64,000 bases of DNA, from assembly GCA_037039925.1 (NCBI GenBank), contig JAXRKP010000275.1, positions 317,203-381,202 of the forward strand. Reading direction: 5' to 3'. Both the position numbers and the translations under genes were made by a program. Origin of the DNA: Doris montereyensis (lineage: Eukaryota; Mollusca; Gastropoda; Nudibranchia; Dorididae). Of the stretch, positions 1 to 20,110 are shown one piece after another. Position 1 is the first letter of the stretch; each line of letters starts with the position of its first letter. A model generated the notes under the pieces. That model worked only from the letters and a program-made list of their open reading frames with translations, searched no databases and was not told the DNA's origin.

Positions 1-561
1 TACACATCGACTGTAGGTTAAGATGAATATCACATTGACATGGAATAGAAAATTAAGTGTACAACAGCAGTCCGAGATTGAGATCATGATCTAGCTCTAT
101 ATCTAGACTAAAAAGATTAGAGCTAGAGAAGAAACACAAGTAGATTAGGTCAGATAGAGAGACATAGAGATAAATAGAAGAGAGATAGAGAAAGATAGAG
201 AGAAACAGAAAAAAAATTAAAACGGAGTGAAGCATGAAGACCTGAATATCAGTGCGATATTTACAGAAGAGAATAACCGACTCAATTTTTTCGTGAACAG
301 CACTGTCAAGCAAATTGGAGTTAGCTTGCTAACATAGAACGATCGCGGAAATAACATGTATCGATACAAACAGCAGCAACCGATGAATATTCAGCTTTTG
401 CATATGATTGTTCTGATACGGTAGAAATTCCGGGGTTTTTTTCTTAAAGGAAGAAAGAATCGGGAAAATTTTTGCTGAGCCATATTAATAATGAAGTGTT
501 TCATAAGAAATAAAGAAGCAAAGTAGGGCAGACCACCGATGAGCTGGACGGGACATAAAAT
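1..561. other. AT-rich flank, no gene seen
   Basis: Presumed PRMT1 intron beyond exon 6. It contains many AGATCTAG/CTAGA-like words and purine-rich GAGA stretches (about 60-215). No exon or classified element was seen. Confidence 0.5.
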
Positions 562-863
562 CATAGCTGCCAACCTTACCAAATGGAAAAACAGGCCCTG
601 ACAATGCAATCAATGTTATCCTGCACGACATTCTATAATATTAAAAACCCCCATTGATAATTCAACTTAAATTAACTTCTGGAGATGACGGCAGTTTTGC
701 AAACTCAGAATGGCACCTCCGGATTTTATCCCAATCACTCAAGTCTCTGCAGTTAAATAAAGGTTTCTTTTTTTTTAAAACAGTAAACCTTCATATACAT
801 ACTTTTCAAAGTTAATACAGACTTACGGACTGAATACGTTTTTTACACTTGTTGGTAGCTATG
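562..863 (+). mobile_element. MITE, CATAGCTGCCAAC family, copy 1
   Basis: It begins CATAGCTGCCAACC and ends GTTGGTAGCTATG, an imperfect terminal inverted repeat of 13 bp. The interior (for example GGCACCTCCGGATTTTATC and CATATACATACTTTTCAA) is shared in the same orientation with 25810-26173. It has no coding capacity. It is a non-autonomous DNA transposon of unassigned superfamily, lying in the PRMT1 intron after exon 6. Confidence 0.65.
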
Positions 864-1141
864 CAAAATGTTTGGGAGGGACGGAGGGACAAATGATGTT
901 CTGTCCCCCTCAAGGAGGGACACTTGGCAGCTCTGAAATGATTAATTTATGTTCAGGAAAATGGTGACATCCGTTGTTTTCACCCCCCCCCCCCAACCAC
1001 ACACAAGTAAACCCAAGAAAATATAAATTGCGGATGGTTCAGAAGTGTAGGTAATGCCACACAAACACCAGTACCTAAACATGTGACCCCAAATTGCCCA
1101 TTTCAGGTCTTGCACAACCCATTAAACTTTCTAGCAGATTA

Positions 1142-9916
<8,775 letters not shown>

Positions 9917-10009
9917 TTTTTCATGTGTGGTGAACTGTGCTGCACATGGGAAGTCTTTCTCTTCTTTGACTCACTTCTAGAAAGTCTCCGTTGTCTCCCG
10001 AAAGAAAAT

Positions 10010-10017
10010 CCGGAAGT
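10010..10017 (+). promoter_or_regulatory. ETS/GABP-type site CCGGAAGT upstream of PRMT1
   Basis: The consensus CCGGAAGT lies about 95 bp upstream of the PRMT1 ATG, in the short less AT-rich stretch 9900-10050. Such sites are usual in TATA-less promoters of broadly expressed genes. A TGACTCA (AP-1-like) motif is at about 9967-9973. This is a promoter inference by position and motif only. Confidence 0.4.
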
Positions 10018-10139
10018 AAGCGACAAAAACCGTAACAATTTGCTCTTCGGTGGGGTTTAAATTTATGATTCAGGCAAAGACCTTATAAATTAGTTTATAT
10101 GGTCTTTGGTTCAGTGAATTAGGAAGGATATCATGCAAG

Positions 10140-10150
10140 AGAGAGAAAGA

Positions 10151-10249
<99 letters not shown>

Positions 10250-10460
10250 CCAAATTAGAAATAGAGAAAATAAAGAAATAAAGAGAGTGCAGCAGAGTGA
10301 GAGAGAGAAAAGGAGAGAGAGGAAGAGGAGGAAGAGTGGGAGGGAGAGGGGGTGGGAGAGAGAGAGAGGGCGAGAGAGGAAGGAGAGGTAGTGAAATGGA
10401 GATGGAGAGTCAAAGAGAGAGAGAGAGAGAGGAGGGGGGAGAAAGAGAGTGAGAGGTTTT
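10140..10460. repeat. (GA)n microsatellite and GA-rich flank
   Basis: A pure AG run from about 10152 to 10248 is followed by a degenerate GAGAGG/AGAGAAAGG stretch to about 10455. It sits between the PRMT1 promoter and the 3' break of RTE copy B. All long ORFs here read Arg-Glu or Ser-Leu and are not genes. Confidence 0.9.
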
Positions 10461-10775
10461 TGACGAAACATCTTTCAATGGTTATTGTTAGCTTAGATAA
10501 GAATATGAAAAAGTTAAATGTCTATGCTTCAATGCCTCTTTTATATCTTCTTCCCACTTTCTCCAAAGTCTGCCTTTTGATCGTTTACCTTGGACTTTAG
10601 CACTGTATACTGATTTAGCTATTCTATTGTCATTCATTCTGTTTACATGCCCAAATCATCTCAATTGATTTATTTCCATCTTAGTTTTTTATGCCATCTG
10701 CTTTGGTTTGATCTCTTATTGTTGTGTTTCTGACTTTGTCTCTTTTAGTTTCCCATACTACTCTTCTTAGATATT

Positions 10776-12700
10776 TCATTTCAGCTGCCTGTACTCTATT
10801 GTATTCCTACTGTCTAAAGTCCAGGTTTCACTGCCATAGAGGAGAGTAGGACAATAAACTGTGTTGTATACTGCCATTTTGGTTTTTGTTGACAATTCTT
10901 GTTTACCTACAAATGCCTTTCCTAGATGGTTATATATTACACTTGCCTTTTGGATTCTCTGGCTGATTTCTTCTCTTAGTTTTCCCTCTGAGTTAATCAT
11001 TACCTAATTAATTGTAGCTTTGAACTTGTTCTAAAATCTCCCTGCCTAATTTAAGATTTTGTGTTTTAGATTTCCTAGTTACTAGCATTGTTTTGGTTTT
11101 CTTTGCATTTACTCTCATTCCTCTTTTATTTAATTCATTATTCATTATGTTGATATTTGACTGAAGGTCACTTTCTGATTTTCCAAACAGAACTAAATCA
11201 TCAGCAAACGAAAACATTGATACATTTACTGGTTTGAGCTTCCACATATCTACATTCATTTTCTTCATTTTTGAGGATGCCTTTGACTGAATCCATAAAT
11301 GTGATAAACAAAAGAGGACTTAAGAACAACCCTGTCTTACTCCTATATCTACATCAAATTCTGAAGATACATTTCCAGCTACTCTCACTGCACATGTTGG
11401 TTTATTGTAAAAACCTTTAATGGCTTCTATTAAATTTTGCTCTACATTATGTTCTTTTAAGGAATGCCATAGTTCGTTCCTCCTCACAGTGTCAAACGCC
11501 TTTTCTAAGTCAATAAAATACAGGTGCAAGTCAATGTTTCTTTCAATGAATTTTTCTATTATTTGTCTAATTATAAATATGTGATCTTGTACACTTCTTC
11601 CTGGTCTAAATCCACTCTGATGTTCTTCAATCTGATCCTCTACTCTTTTCCTTAGTCTCATTTCCAAAATCCTGGCATACACTTTTCTTGGAACGCTAAA
11701 TAGTGATATCTCTCTATAGTTTGAGCATTCCATAGTTGATCCTTTCTTGTATATTGGTACTACCGTTCCCTTTTCCAGTCGCCTGGCACCTGTTTGGACT
11801 TCCTATGCTTGTTGACATATTGCATGTAGTAGTTTGTCTGCCTCTCTCCCTTGGTTTTAAATCATTTCTGGATAAATTTGATCTGCTCCTGGGGCTTTTT
11901 TCCTAATTTCACTTTTCTTATAGCTGTTTGGACGTTCTTCCATTGAGATATCTACATCTTTAGCTGTCTCATCTCGATTACTTGTTACTCTTAATAATTG
12001 ATCTTTACTCCTTGTTTCATATGTTCTGGAGGGATTATGTAATTGTTGAAAATACTTTCTCCACGTTTCCATGATTTCGGATCTTTCATTATTTCTCATT
12101 TGGCGTTCTTAATTTGTCGTATTGGGCATGCTTTTGGTCTTTCTCATGCTCTTCATTGCCCACCAGAACAGCTTTTGATTTCCTTGATAGCTTTCTTGGA
12201 AGTCTTTGTCCAAACTCTTCCCACTGTTCCTGTTTTGCTTTCCTAACTTCCTCTTTGGCGATAGTTCTTTTATTCACGTAATCTATCCTATCCTCTGGTC
12301 TCTTTGTTTGCAAGTATTTCTTCCAGGCATCCTTCTTTTCTTTGATCTTAGTCTTGACATTCTCATTCCACCATGCTGTTCTTTTCCTATCTCCTTTAAT
12401 TTTTTTCCTGCCACAGACCTCTTCAGTACAACTGAGGATTGTTTCTTTATATATTTGCCACTTTTCTTCTATTGTGCTTTTCTTCAGATCCATCTGCCTT
12501 TCACTGATATATCTTTTTATTCTGGATTGGTATATATGGTTTGCTATTGGTTTATTTAGTTCTTCTATTTTGAGTTTAGCAGCTTTCTTCTCTTTCCTTT
12601 TCTGTTTGTTTTCTTCAGTTAGTAATCTCATTTTGGCTATCACTAGATGATGATCACTAAATATTTCTGCTCCTCTGCTTACTCTAGCATCCATTGTACT
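10776..12700 (-). pseudogene. Reverse transcriptase remnant, RTE copy B
   Basis: The order from the N-terminus is a charged linker (12089-12706), KAPGADQIYPEMI (11857-12099), QSGFRPGRSVQDHIFIIRQI and LYFIDLEKAFDTVRRNELWH (11320-11733), FADDLVLFGKSESDLQSNIN (11008-11268), and YGSETWTLDS (10776-11000). The palm motifs are complete, but at least four frame breaks separate the pieces. Confidence 0.85.
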
Positions 12701-13409
12701 GTACAAAAGGGAGCTGCTAACTATTATGTAGTCTATGATTGACTTTTCACATCTGTCTTCATTTACTCTTGTATATCTGTGGATATCTTTATGAGGAAAA
12801 ATGTGTTAGCTATTTTCATGTTATTCTTTAGGCAAAAATCAATTAGTCTCTCTCCATTTAGAGAAATTGTTGTCCCTTAACATTCCATGTTACGTATTAT
12901 CCCAATCCATGATGTTTCTACATTTTTACTGTAGCTTTTAAATCTCATAAAACCATTTATTCCTGTTTAAGTTTGATATCTCTGAGATTTTTGGAAATCG
13001 TTTTCGAAGGTATCTTTAGGTAGATGGAGGGGCTATCTTCGTTTGGTCCATAAGTTATTAATAATGTAATTTTCTTCTTTTGATTTAATTTACCTCTAAT
13101 AGCCGTGGGCTTACAAATGTCCAACTTTCTAGTAGCTTTTGTTTTTTATGGTTAAGGAGGCCTACTCCTGCTCTAGCTCTATCTTTGACATCTACTCTTG
13201 GGAAGTGGATTTTGTCCTGCATTTTCTATTCCTTGTCCTTTTTTCTTTGTTTCTGTAATAGCCAAAATATCTACTTTGAATTTTTCCATTTCTGCAGCTA
13301 ATTCTAACTCCTTTCCATTAACTGCTCTAACATTCCATGTTCCAAAAATCACAGTCCGTGTTGTTTTCCAGATTCTTGTTCTTCGAAAAGTCGTCGCCGG
13401 GTATATCAT
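12640..13409 (-). pseudogene. APE-type endonuclease remnant, RTE copy B
   Basis: It begins FGTWNVRAVNGKELELAAEM and EKFKVDILAITETKKKGQGI, the N-terminal core of apurinic-type endonucleases of non-LTR elements (N and E of the active site visible). It ends with ARVSRGAEIFSDHHLVIAKM, containing the SDHH catalytic motif. Several frame breaks lie between. Such ORFs are often mislabelled craniofacial development protein 2. Confidence 0.8.
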
Positions 13410-13504
13410 TGTATATAGTACTTTGAATCAGGTTGTTTTGATAAGCAGGGGATAAGCCCACTGTACCCTAGGTAGATGGTGGGGTTGCCACCTTGAGGCC
13501 CCCT

Positions 13505-13720
13505 ACCAGGCCTTGTTATTTTCTGTCAGCGTTAACTCCCTTAGCCTTTAGTCATTCAAGACCAGCATGCAAGGCAGCAGGTTGTTATTTTAATGTATCA
13601 GGGTTAACTCCCTTAGCCTTAGGTCAAAAGAACATCCTTCAAGGCAGTCAGGTTGTTTTTTTTCAGGGTCGACCCCTAGCCTTTGGTCAGCCAAGACCTG
13701 CCTGCAAGGCAGCATGAGAC
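13505..13720 (-). repeat. Tandem 5'-UTR monomers of RTE copy B
   Basis: About three units of roughly 60-69 bp, each with a core reading on minus CTGCCTTGCAGG, CTAAGGGAGTTAACCCTGA. Copy C has three such units and copy D one. Variable monomer number at the 5' end suggests a promoter array, as in mouse L1. Confidence 0.75.
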
Positions 13721-14074
13721 TCGTGGAGGGCGGGATCATCTACCGGTTTCAGTTGCTACAGGTGCTTACCTGTCCACTGTCCGGTTGTACTGTCACGTTA
13801 TAAATAATATTCACATTCAGACATTCTATCTAATATAACATAGAAAAGTACATGTATATGAATGTAGGTGGACATATGAGGAACATTGTCATCGTCTGTG
13901 CTCAGTTTGCTTATTGTCAAAAATAAAGATCCCTTTGCATTATGGAGGTCAGTCCAAGTAAAAATGTAACGAGCCAATGTAGACCTGGAGTACTCTGTAC
14001 ACACTAAAACATGACCCTTTGTTATGAACTATCGCGAATGATCCCTTCACTCCGTCCTCCTCTTCCTTTCTTCA

Positions 14075-14240
14075 ATTTTGTTTTGATTGTTTGAATGGAA
14101 TTTATGTCTGTCTTTCATATTGTTGATCTCAATCTGTTTTAGAGGAAACATCAAAATGAAAGATAAGTGAAAGAATGAAAGGAAATAAGAAGTACATAGG
14201 ACCTACCAGCAACGCCCGCCAACTACCCATCTCTCTTGAA
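14075..14240 (+). repeat. Dispersed repeat (GATCTCAGG / GCAGGACCTACCAG type)
   Basis: A diverged copy of a short interspersed sequence with GATCTCA, GAGGAAACA, AAGATAAGTGAAAG and GGACCTACCAGCAACGCCCG. Other copies are at 19805-20110, 21618-21715, 27150-27265, 30345-30465 and 43925-44060. It partly resembles the 3' half of SINE family 2. Confidence 0.55.
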
Positions 14241-14468
14241 AAACAAAAAATTGACTACCGTAAAATAAAAAATAAAACAGCCAAAAGAAAGATCAGCCCC
14301 ACGTAATAGATATCAAATAACATCATTACATCACCAGGTTCCGGTCATGTGCAAATAGAATGAGTTTTAAGATAACGATACTTTAAAGACCAAGTGTTAT
14401 AGAATATAACGCAACAGGCCGCCGTACCGTTTGCAACCTGAAAAAATAAGGGTCTATGTTCACTGAGC

Positions 14469-14778
14469 TTGGTGGCATCGGTGGCAGAGCTGATTAGCTG
14501 CCGGACTGGGGATCATGAGGTCCCGGGTTCGAATCCTGGCAAATCTAGCTCCCAACGTTGGTCTCCTGTTTGCAAGTCACTTAACAAGCATTTTCCCCAT
14601 TGACACAGGTGCAAATGAGTACAAGCACTATATTGGGAGTAAAAACCTGCATCAGACTAACGTCCTGTCCAGGAGGTGATTCTAAATATTATCAACTGTT
14701 CCGCTTACTATCTACAGAAACCGAGACACACTCCAGCTCTACGAGCCGTAATGGCCTCGAAGGAACTTTTTACTTTTT
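14469..14778 (+). mobile_element. SINE family 1 (tRNA-derived), copy a
   Basis: A tRNA-like head, with A box around GCAGAGCTGATTAG and B box GGGTTCGAATCC, is followed by a conserved body (CAAGTCACTTAACAAGCATT, TCCAGGAGGTGAT, CAACTGTTCCGCTTACTATC, GGCCTCGAAGGAAC). It is the reference copy for the others listed here. It does not fold as a functional tRNA past the B box. Confidence 0.8.
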
Positions 14779-14889
14779 CTTTACACTTTACACTCAGTAG
14801 AGACAGAGCCTTATTGTTCTCTTGTTTGCCAATGCTGCTCAATGTGTGGTACTCATACCATCACCGGTACGCGAGCCATTGTCTGCCGG

Positions 14890-15580
14890 TACTTTGGAGA
14901 AAATCAAAGATACTTAAAGTGAAAATAGCAAGCTCTAATCCAATTGCTGGGGACAGTAAGCCCTTGAAGTAGTAGACAACTTTATCTATCTTGGCAGTGT
15001 AGTAGATAATGTAGGGGAGGGGAGGGGGTGGGTGGAACAACAGCAGATATCAAGACAAGAATAGGAAAATCAAGAACAGCATTCAGGAACTTAAACAAGA
15101 TCTGGAAGGACTGCACCATCACCACTAAAACAAAGATTAGACTTTTTAACTCCAATGTCAAATCGGTATTGTTATATGGATGTGAGACATGGAACCCTTC
15201 TCAGACCTGGAGTAGAAAACTTAGAGCTTTGTCAACATTTGCCTTAGAAAGATTACGTATTTAGTGGTCAGATAAAATCCAAAATGAAACACTCTGGGGA
15301 AAAACAGCACATGAATCAATAGCAGAAGAGGTAGGACAGCAGAGATGGAGATGGATAGGACACACCCTCAGAAAACATCGGAGAAGTACTACAAGACATG
15401 TCCTTCAGTGGAATCCACAGGGACAGAGGGTTAGGTAAGGCCAGATTAACCCGGAGAAGACTAGTGGAAGATGACCAGGAGAGGGGTCTTTTGTGGAGAG
15501 ACTTATCAAGAGTTGCCCAAGATAGGAATAAGTGGAAGTCTGTGGTTCGTGGTCTATACCCTGGTATAGGGTGAGAAGGC
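14890..15580 (+). mobile_element. Second RTE-like family, reverse transcriptase C-terminal fragment
   Basis: Translates in broken frames to KILKV...SNPI, DNFIYLGSVVD, DIKTRIGKSRTAFRNLNKIW, SNVKSVLLYGCETW, RWRWIGHTLRKH and LQWNPQGQ. This is the well-known tail of RTE-type reverse transcriptases from animal genomes, distinct from copies A-F. It is 5'-truncated and frame-broken. Confidence 0.8.
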
Positions 15581-15827
15581 AATGATGATGATGGTGATGA
15601 CTTGGAGAAATAGAATCTGGCCGTTTTTTGTTTACTATGAGTTTGTGGCACTATGTTTCGCTTGTTTCGCATCACCAGTCCGTGCACATTGAAAAAGTAA
15701 AACTGCCGGTACGTCACATCAGATAGTGTGAGGGACACTTTTCTAGAGAATGAGCATTAATACATTTTTCCGACCATACGAATGTGATATCTGATAATGT
15801 TTTGGAATATTGATATCTCACATACTT

Positions 15828-16190
15828 TGATTTGATTTGATGTGATTTGATGTGATTTGATTTGATTTGATATACCCACATTCACAACTAAGGTGATCTC
15901 GGGGTTTTTAGTAGGATTTTAAATTTTGCCCGGACTGCCCTGTAAACAACCAAGGGATCTTTAACGTGTACAGCATGTTGTGATATGCAACACGGGACCT
16001 CCTTTTTACCGTCCGTCTCCAATGGGACTAGGTGTTGATCCACCTACCTGGACCAGGGTGGGGGTAGACTTTTGCTCGAAAAAAAAATGCAAGAAATGTT
16101 TCAACCGTTGGTGGGGCTTGAACCCACGATCTTTTGATTTGAGATGCCGACACTTTGCCTCTGCCGAGTCCCCATCTCACAGATAGTGCT
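15828..16190 (-). mobile_element. SINE family 2 (tRNA-derived, TTTGA tail), copy a
   Basis: On plus, a (GATTT)n-type tail (15828-15870) is followed by ACCCACATTCACAACTAAGG, GATCTCGGGGTTT, CCTACCTGGACCAG, TTTGCTCGAAA, and then the reversed tRNA-like head GGGGCTTGAACCCACGATC...GCCGACACTTTGCCTCTGCC. The same layout is at 58353-58685 and 62202-62528. Confidence 0.75.
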
Positions 16191-16199
16191 CCCTCTATT

Positions 16200-16800
16200 G
16201 TTTTTTTGTTTGTTTGTTAAAGTGTGCATACATTTTTGGAATTGTACAAAGTTTGATGAGCAAACCCCAATCATGAGCAAAAAAAGATATCTATAGATGT
16301 TCTTTTTTACTTTGTGCGTGATGTTATTTTTCATTGGTGTACGCATCTTTTTCTCAACTGTGCGCACCTTTTCTCCCTGGAGTGCGCAGGAAAACGTGTA
16401 CAGCTTAGAGTTAGAAGGAACATTGCTGCTTACAGACTTAACCTTTGACTTATTATAAGTTATATAACCCTTGCGTAGAATAAATTATGGTCGTCCGACT
16501 TTTCCACCTGGGCTGCGTCGTAGATTGTCCTGGTGATGTAATTCTTCTTCTTCTTCTTAATTGGGCATTGGGATGTTTGAGATCCAAAGAGCCCTTGAAA
16601 CGGCAACCATCGTAGCTTACAAACCTTAGCTGGCTCGGGATCAGTTACGGACACATGTGGCTCAATCGTTTGATGATCGAGGGGGGATACCCCATAGTTA
16701 CATAATTATCTAAAAAGGAGCCCTCCTTTCAAGGCCAAAGCTAGTTTAGCCTCCTCTCGAGGGAAGGTGTATTATGATGTATTTCCATTCTGTTCTGGAT
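16200..16800. other. Unclassified stretch
   Basis: Includes a CTTCTTCTTCTTCTT tract at about 16541-16558 beside a less AT-rich segment (GGGCATTGGGATGTTTGAGA). It looks repeat-derived, but no second copy was seen in the window. No gene. Confidence 0.3.
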
Positions 16801-16806
16801 CTTGCT

Positions 16807-16841
16807 ATGTGTGTGTGTGTGTGTGTGTGTGTGGGGGGGGG
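16807..16841. repeat. (TG)n then poly-G
   Basis: About 13 TG units followed by nine G, directly before the SINE family 2 head at 16842. Confidence 0.85.
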
Positions 16842-17118
<277 letters not shown>

Positions 17119-17466
17119 GGGGGTGGGGCGAGACAGACATATGGTTATATAGATACATATAGATAGAAAGATAGATGCATAGACAGATAGACACAGTCAG
17201 ACAGATAGATAGATATATAGATAGATGTAGTTAGGTATGCCTTCATAAGTACATAAATACACATGTACATGAAAATCCTATTAAATTGTTAATGCAAGGG
17301 TAGAAATAATTAACGTCATCAATCCAGATAGGAGTATGAGTCCTTTATTATGAATACACAATGAATAAATGGGAAATTACACAAGTCAGATCTTGTTTAG
17401 AAATTTATACATCTAGAGTTTAGCATGATGCCAAAGTGATAAGAAGACACACAAAAAGAGAGGACA

Positions 17467-17688
<222 letters not shown>

Positions 17689-17689
17689 A

Positions 17690-19800
17690 TTAAAGATAAC
17701 GACGAACAAACCTCATGTGAATTAACATTTGACATTCATAATAATTTATAGTGTTGTCATGGCGATCAAGAGATTAATAAATTAATTTATTTCCTAAAAA
17801 AGTGCTGTATTTTTCTTCTTATGTTAGTTAGTTATTAAAAAAAATTATTGAAATTTTTTTTTTTAAGGGCAAATAAGTGTGATTTACTACAATCAATTAT
17901 CATAAGTGAAGCTACAATAAACTGTCAAATTTGTTTGCTACCATAAATGTTATATGCTCACATCAATTTATGACACCGAGTGAAATACTTCCTTCCACAT
18001 TCTATACCTGCAATACTCGTTTCATCAGCTCAATAGTCACTCACTCTAGGGTATCATTAACTGCTGATTATCACAAATTTTCCACTTACTTGAATGCATT
18101 CACTCTAGGGCTATGAAAAATGATGAAATGGAATTTTTCACTAGCCTAGTGTCTGTCTGTAAGAATTAGAAAGCGGATTTTCCAAAGATAAAACTAGTTA
18201 GTCATAGAAATTTCTATTTTTGGTGACTGGATTTCAGTTGTTGCTTTTTTTAGCGAACACAATACGATTATTTGATGAGCTTCTAAACTTCAAAATTTCA
18301 TCAGTCAGAACATTTATAAGAGAAGAAAATTGAATTATTATCAAACACTTAACATGATGGAACAGTTTTTGTTTTTAGAATTCAAATAAAAAACACAAAA
18401 AAAAAGACGCTAGAGAGAGCTACACCTAAAATCTGTTGAGCTTCTAAAATTTTCATTCAATCTTCATCTGAGACTCACTTGGGCATATAGTTAAAGAAAA
18501 AAAAACCCAACCTAACACCATAAGATTAAAAACAACAACAACTTATTGATTTATGCATGAAACCAGCACTCATTAACATGGGAAAACAAAGCAAGAACGA
18601 GTTACATAGAAGCAATTTCAAAGATATTAAACTTAAACTATATGCCAATCAGCTCAAGATTTATTCACAGAATGTTGGGAAGTGGTAATACAGTACTCAT
18701 AAAATAGAATCAAAACACTGAAAAGCAACTATTTCATTCATTGTGTGAGTAGCTGAAATGAAATTTTATAAATACTAGTTAATCTACTTGGCCATCCATC
18801 GGTGAAAATGGATGGTTGCATAACTAAAAACTTAAGCTTATTACATTTATTGTTGAATTGTTTTTTTATCAACGCCTTTGATTCTAGTACTATCCTTGAC
18901 CTAAACAAAAGTATTTCTGATTCCTGGGGCTTGCTAGCCATTTCCAGGGAAGAGTAGGGAAAGGACCATTGTTAGCTGTTGGCATCTGTATTTCTTTTCT
19001 TATTTAAATTGGTAACAAAAATAAATCATACTGATCATGATTCCTAATATCAGAGAAATTTCTTGCCCGGTGAAAATTTCAAAATACCAGAATTTCTCTC
19101 TCCCTTTTCATGTTCAATGTTATCCGATGGGCAAAAAAAAAGAAGTTTACTTACGAAAAGGAGAACGATAATTTTATGATATCAGGCTAGCTATTACTTT
19201 CATTTACATAAGTACAAAAAATATATATGGAAATGTTTTACTTTTCTAAAATAATAATTAAAAAATGATATCTAAAATATTACGTATTTACTTTATGGAA
19301 TGTATCAAATGATAAGATATGCCTCAAGGCAATATTTGCTTGGGGAAAATCAACAAAATTCAATTCAATAAATATACAGAAATGACATGAAATGTCAAAC
19401 ATGTATCTTATATAATCATTAATGATTAACTTAAAGCAAACCACCAAGTATCAAAATTCTTAATAATAATTTCATTGATCTGCAGCCCCCGTGTATTCAC
19501 TGATCTCACAAAGCCTGCAAACCATTATTACTCATTGTAAAATTTTAAACGTGTGACAAAACAAATTTTTGTTGATTTTATGTTATTATTACTATACCTT
19601 TCCCCGGCTAATGGATATGAACACTGACACAATTTATGAAATGCTGCATCAAAATATACATTTTTTGAATGCATGATCAGAACGGTTATGCAGGATATGA
19701 AATGGATAGGAGACTGGCTGATTGTGTGTGTTTTGTGTGTGTGTGAGAGAGAGAAAGAGAGAGTGAGAGACAGTGTCAAAGAGAAAAGAGAGGAGTATTT
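17690..19800. other. AT-rich intergenic DNA, no gene seen
   Basis: High A/T with scattered homopolymers. No exon-like open frame with splice signals, no SINE heads and no reverse transcriptase motifs were seen. Confidence 0.5.
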
Positions 19801-19804
19801 GTTT

Positions 19805-20110
19805 TGTTTATTGAAGTTTTCCCCGTCCACCACATAGTGATCTCAGGATGAATTCAAAGGAAGTTTTTGGTGTGTTTGTTTGTTTCTTTAAAATTTATCC
19901 ACTCCACCATTGCTGTGATCTCAGGGTAAATCAAGAGGAAACAGCAAGATGAATTGAAAGATAAGTGAAAGAAAGTAAGGAAAGAAGCAGGACCTACAGT
20001 AGGTCCCGCCAACCACCCACTCAGAGGAAGCAGCAAGAGTACATGAAAAAAAGTGAAAGAAAAGAAGCAAGACATACCAGCCACGCCTGCAAACCACCCA
20101 CATCTCTAGG
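19805..20110 (+). repeat. Dispersed repeat (GATCTCAGG type), two or three tandem/nested copies
   Basis: GTGATCTCAGGATGAAT at about 19836 and GTGATCTCAGGGTAAATC at about 19914, then AAGCAGGACCTACAGTAG at about 19984 and AGCAAGACATACCAGCC at about 20067. Repeated start and end modules indicate copies inserted into or beside each other. Confidence 0.55.

Larger units (their letters stand above)
10520..13784 (-). mobile_element. RTE-like retrotransposon copy B, nearly full length but 3'-truncated
   Basis: The 5' end (CCGGACAGTGGACAGG on minus) is at about 13784, matching the start of copies C and D. Next come tandem 5'-UTR units (13505-13720), endonuclease (13409 down), linker, reverse transcriptase with intact FADDLVLFG (11008-11268), and the C-terminal part to about 10528. 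The usual last 120 bp or so (GTAGAATGGGAACTGATAAAG tail) is absent and no target-site duplication was found. It therefore either lost its 3' end by later rearrangement or inserted by another route. Confidence 0.88.

Noticed and set aside
10152..10391. Arg-Glu and Ser-Leu ORFs over (GA)n/(CT)n arrays (also at 17.0, 17.5, 48.8 and 63.1-63.9 kb)
   Set aside because: Every frame of a dinucleotide repeat is open. The translations are pure RE or SL and have no other content.
12206..12650. Hydrophobic, membrane-like ORFs on plus
   Set aside because: Antisense shadow of the Lys/Glu-rich linker of RTE copy B.
13179..13409. Host gene craniofacial development protein 2 / endonuclease
   Set aside because: The GTWNVR...AITE domain is the endonuclease of the RTE-like element and occurs with RT and 5' monomers in copies B, C and D.
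14469..14545. tRNA gene
   Set aside because: A and B boxes are present, but the arms do not pair as a cloverleaf, and the same head is followed by the same body in many copies, so it is a SINE.
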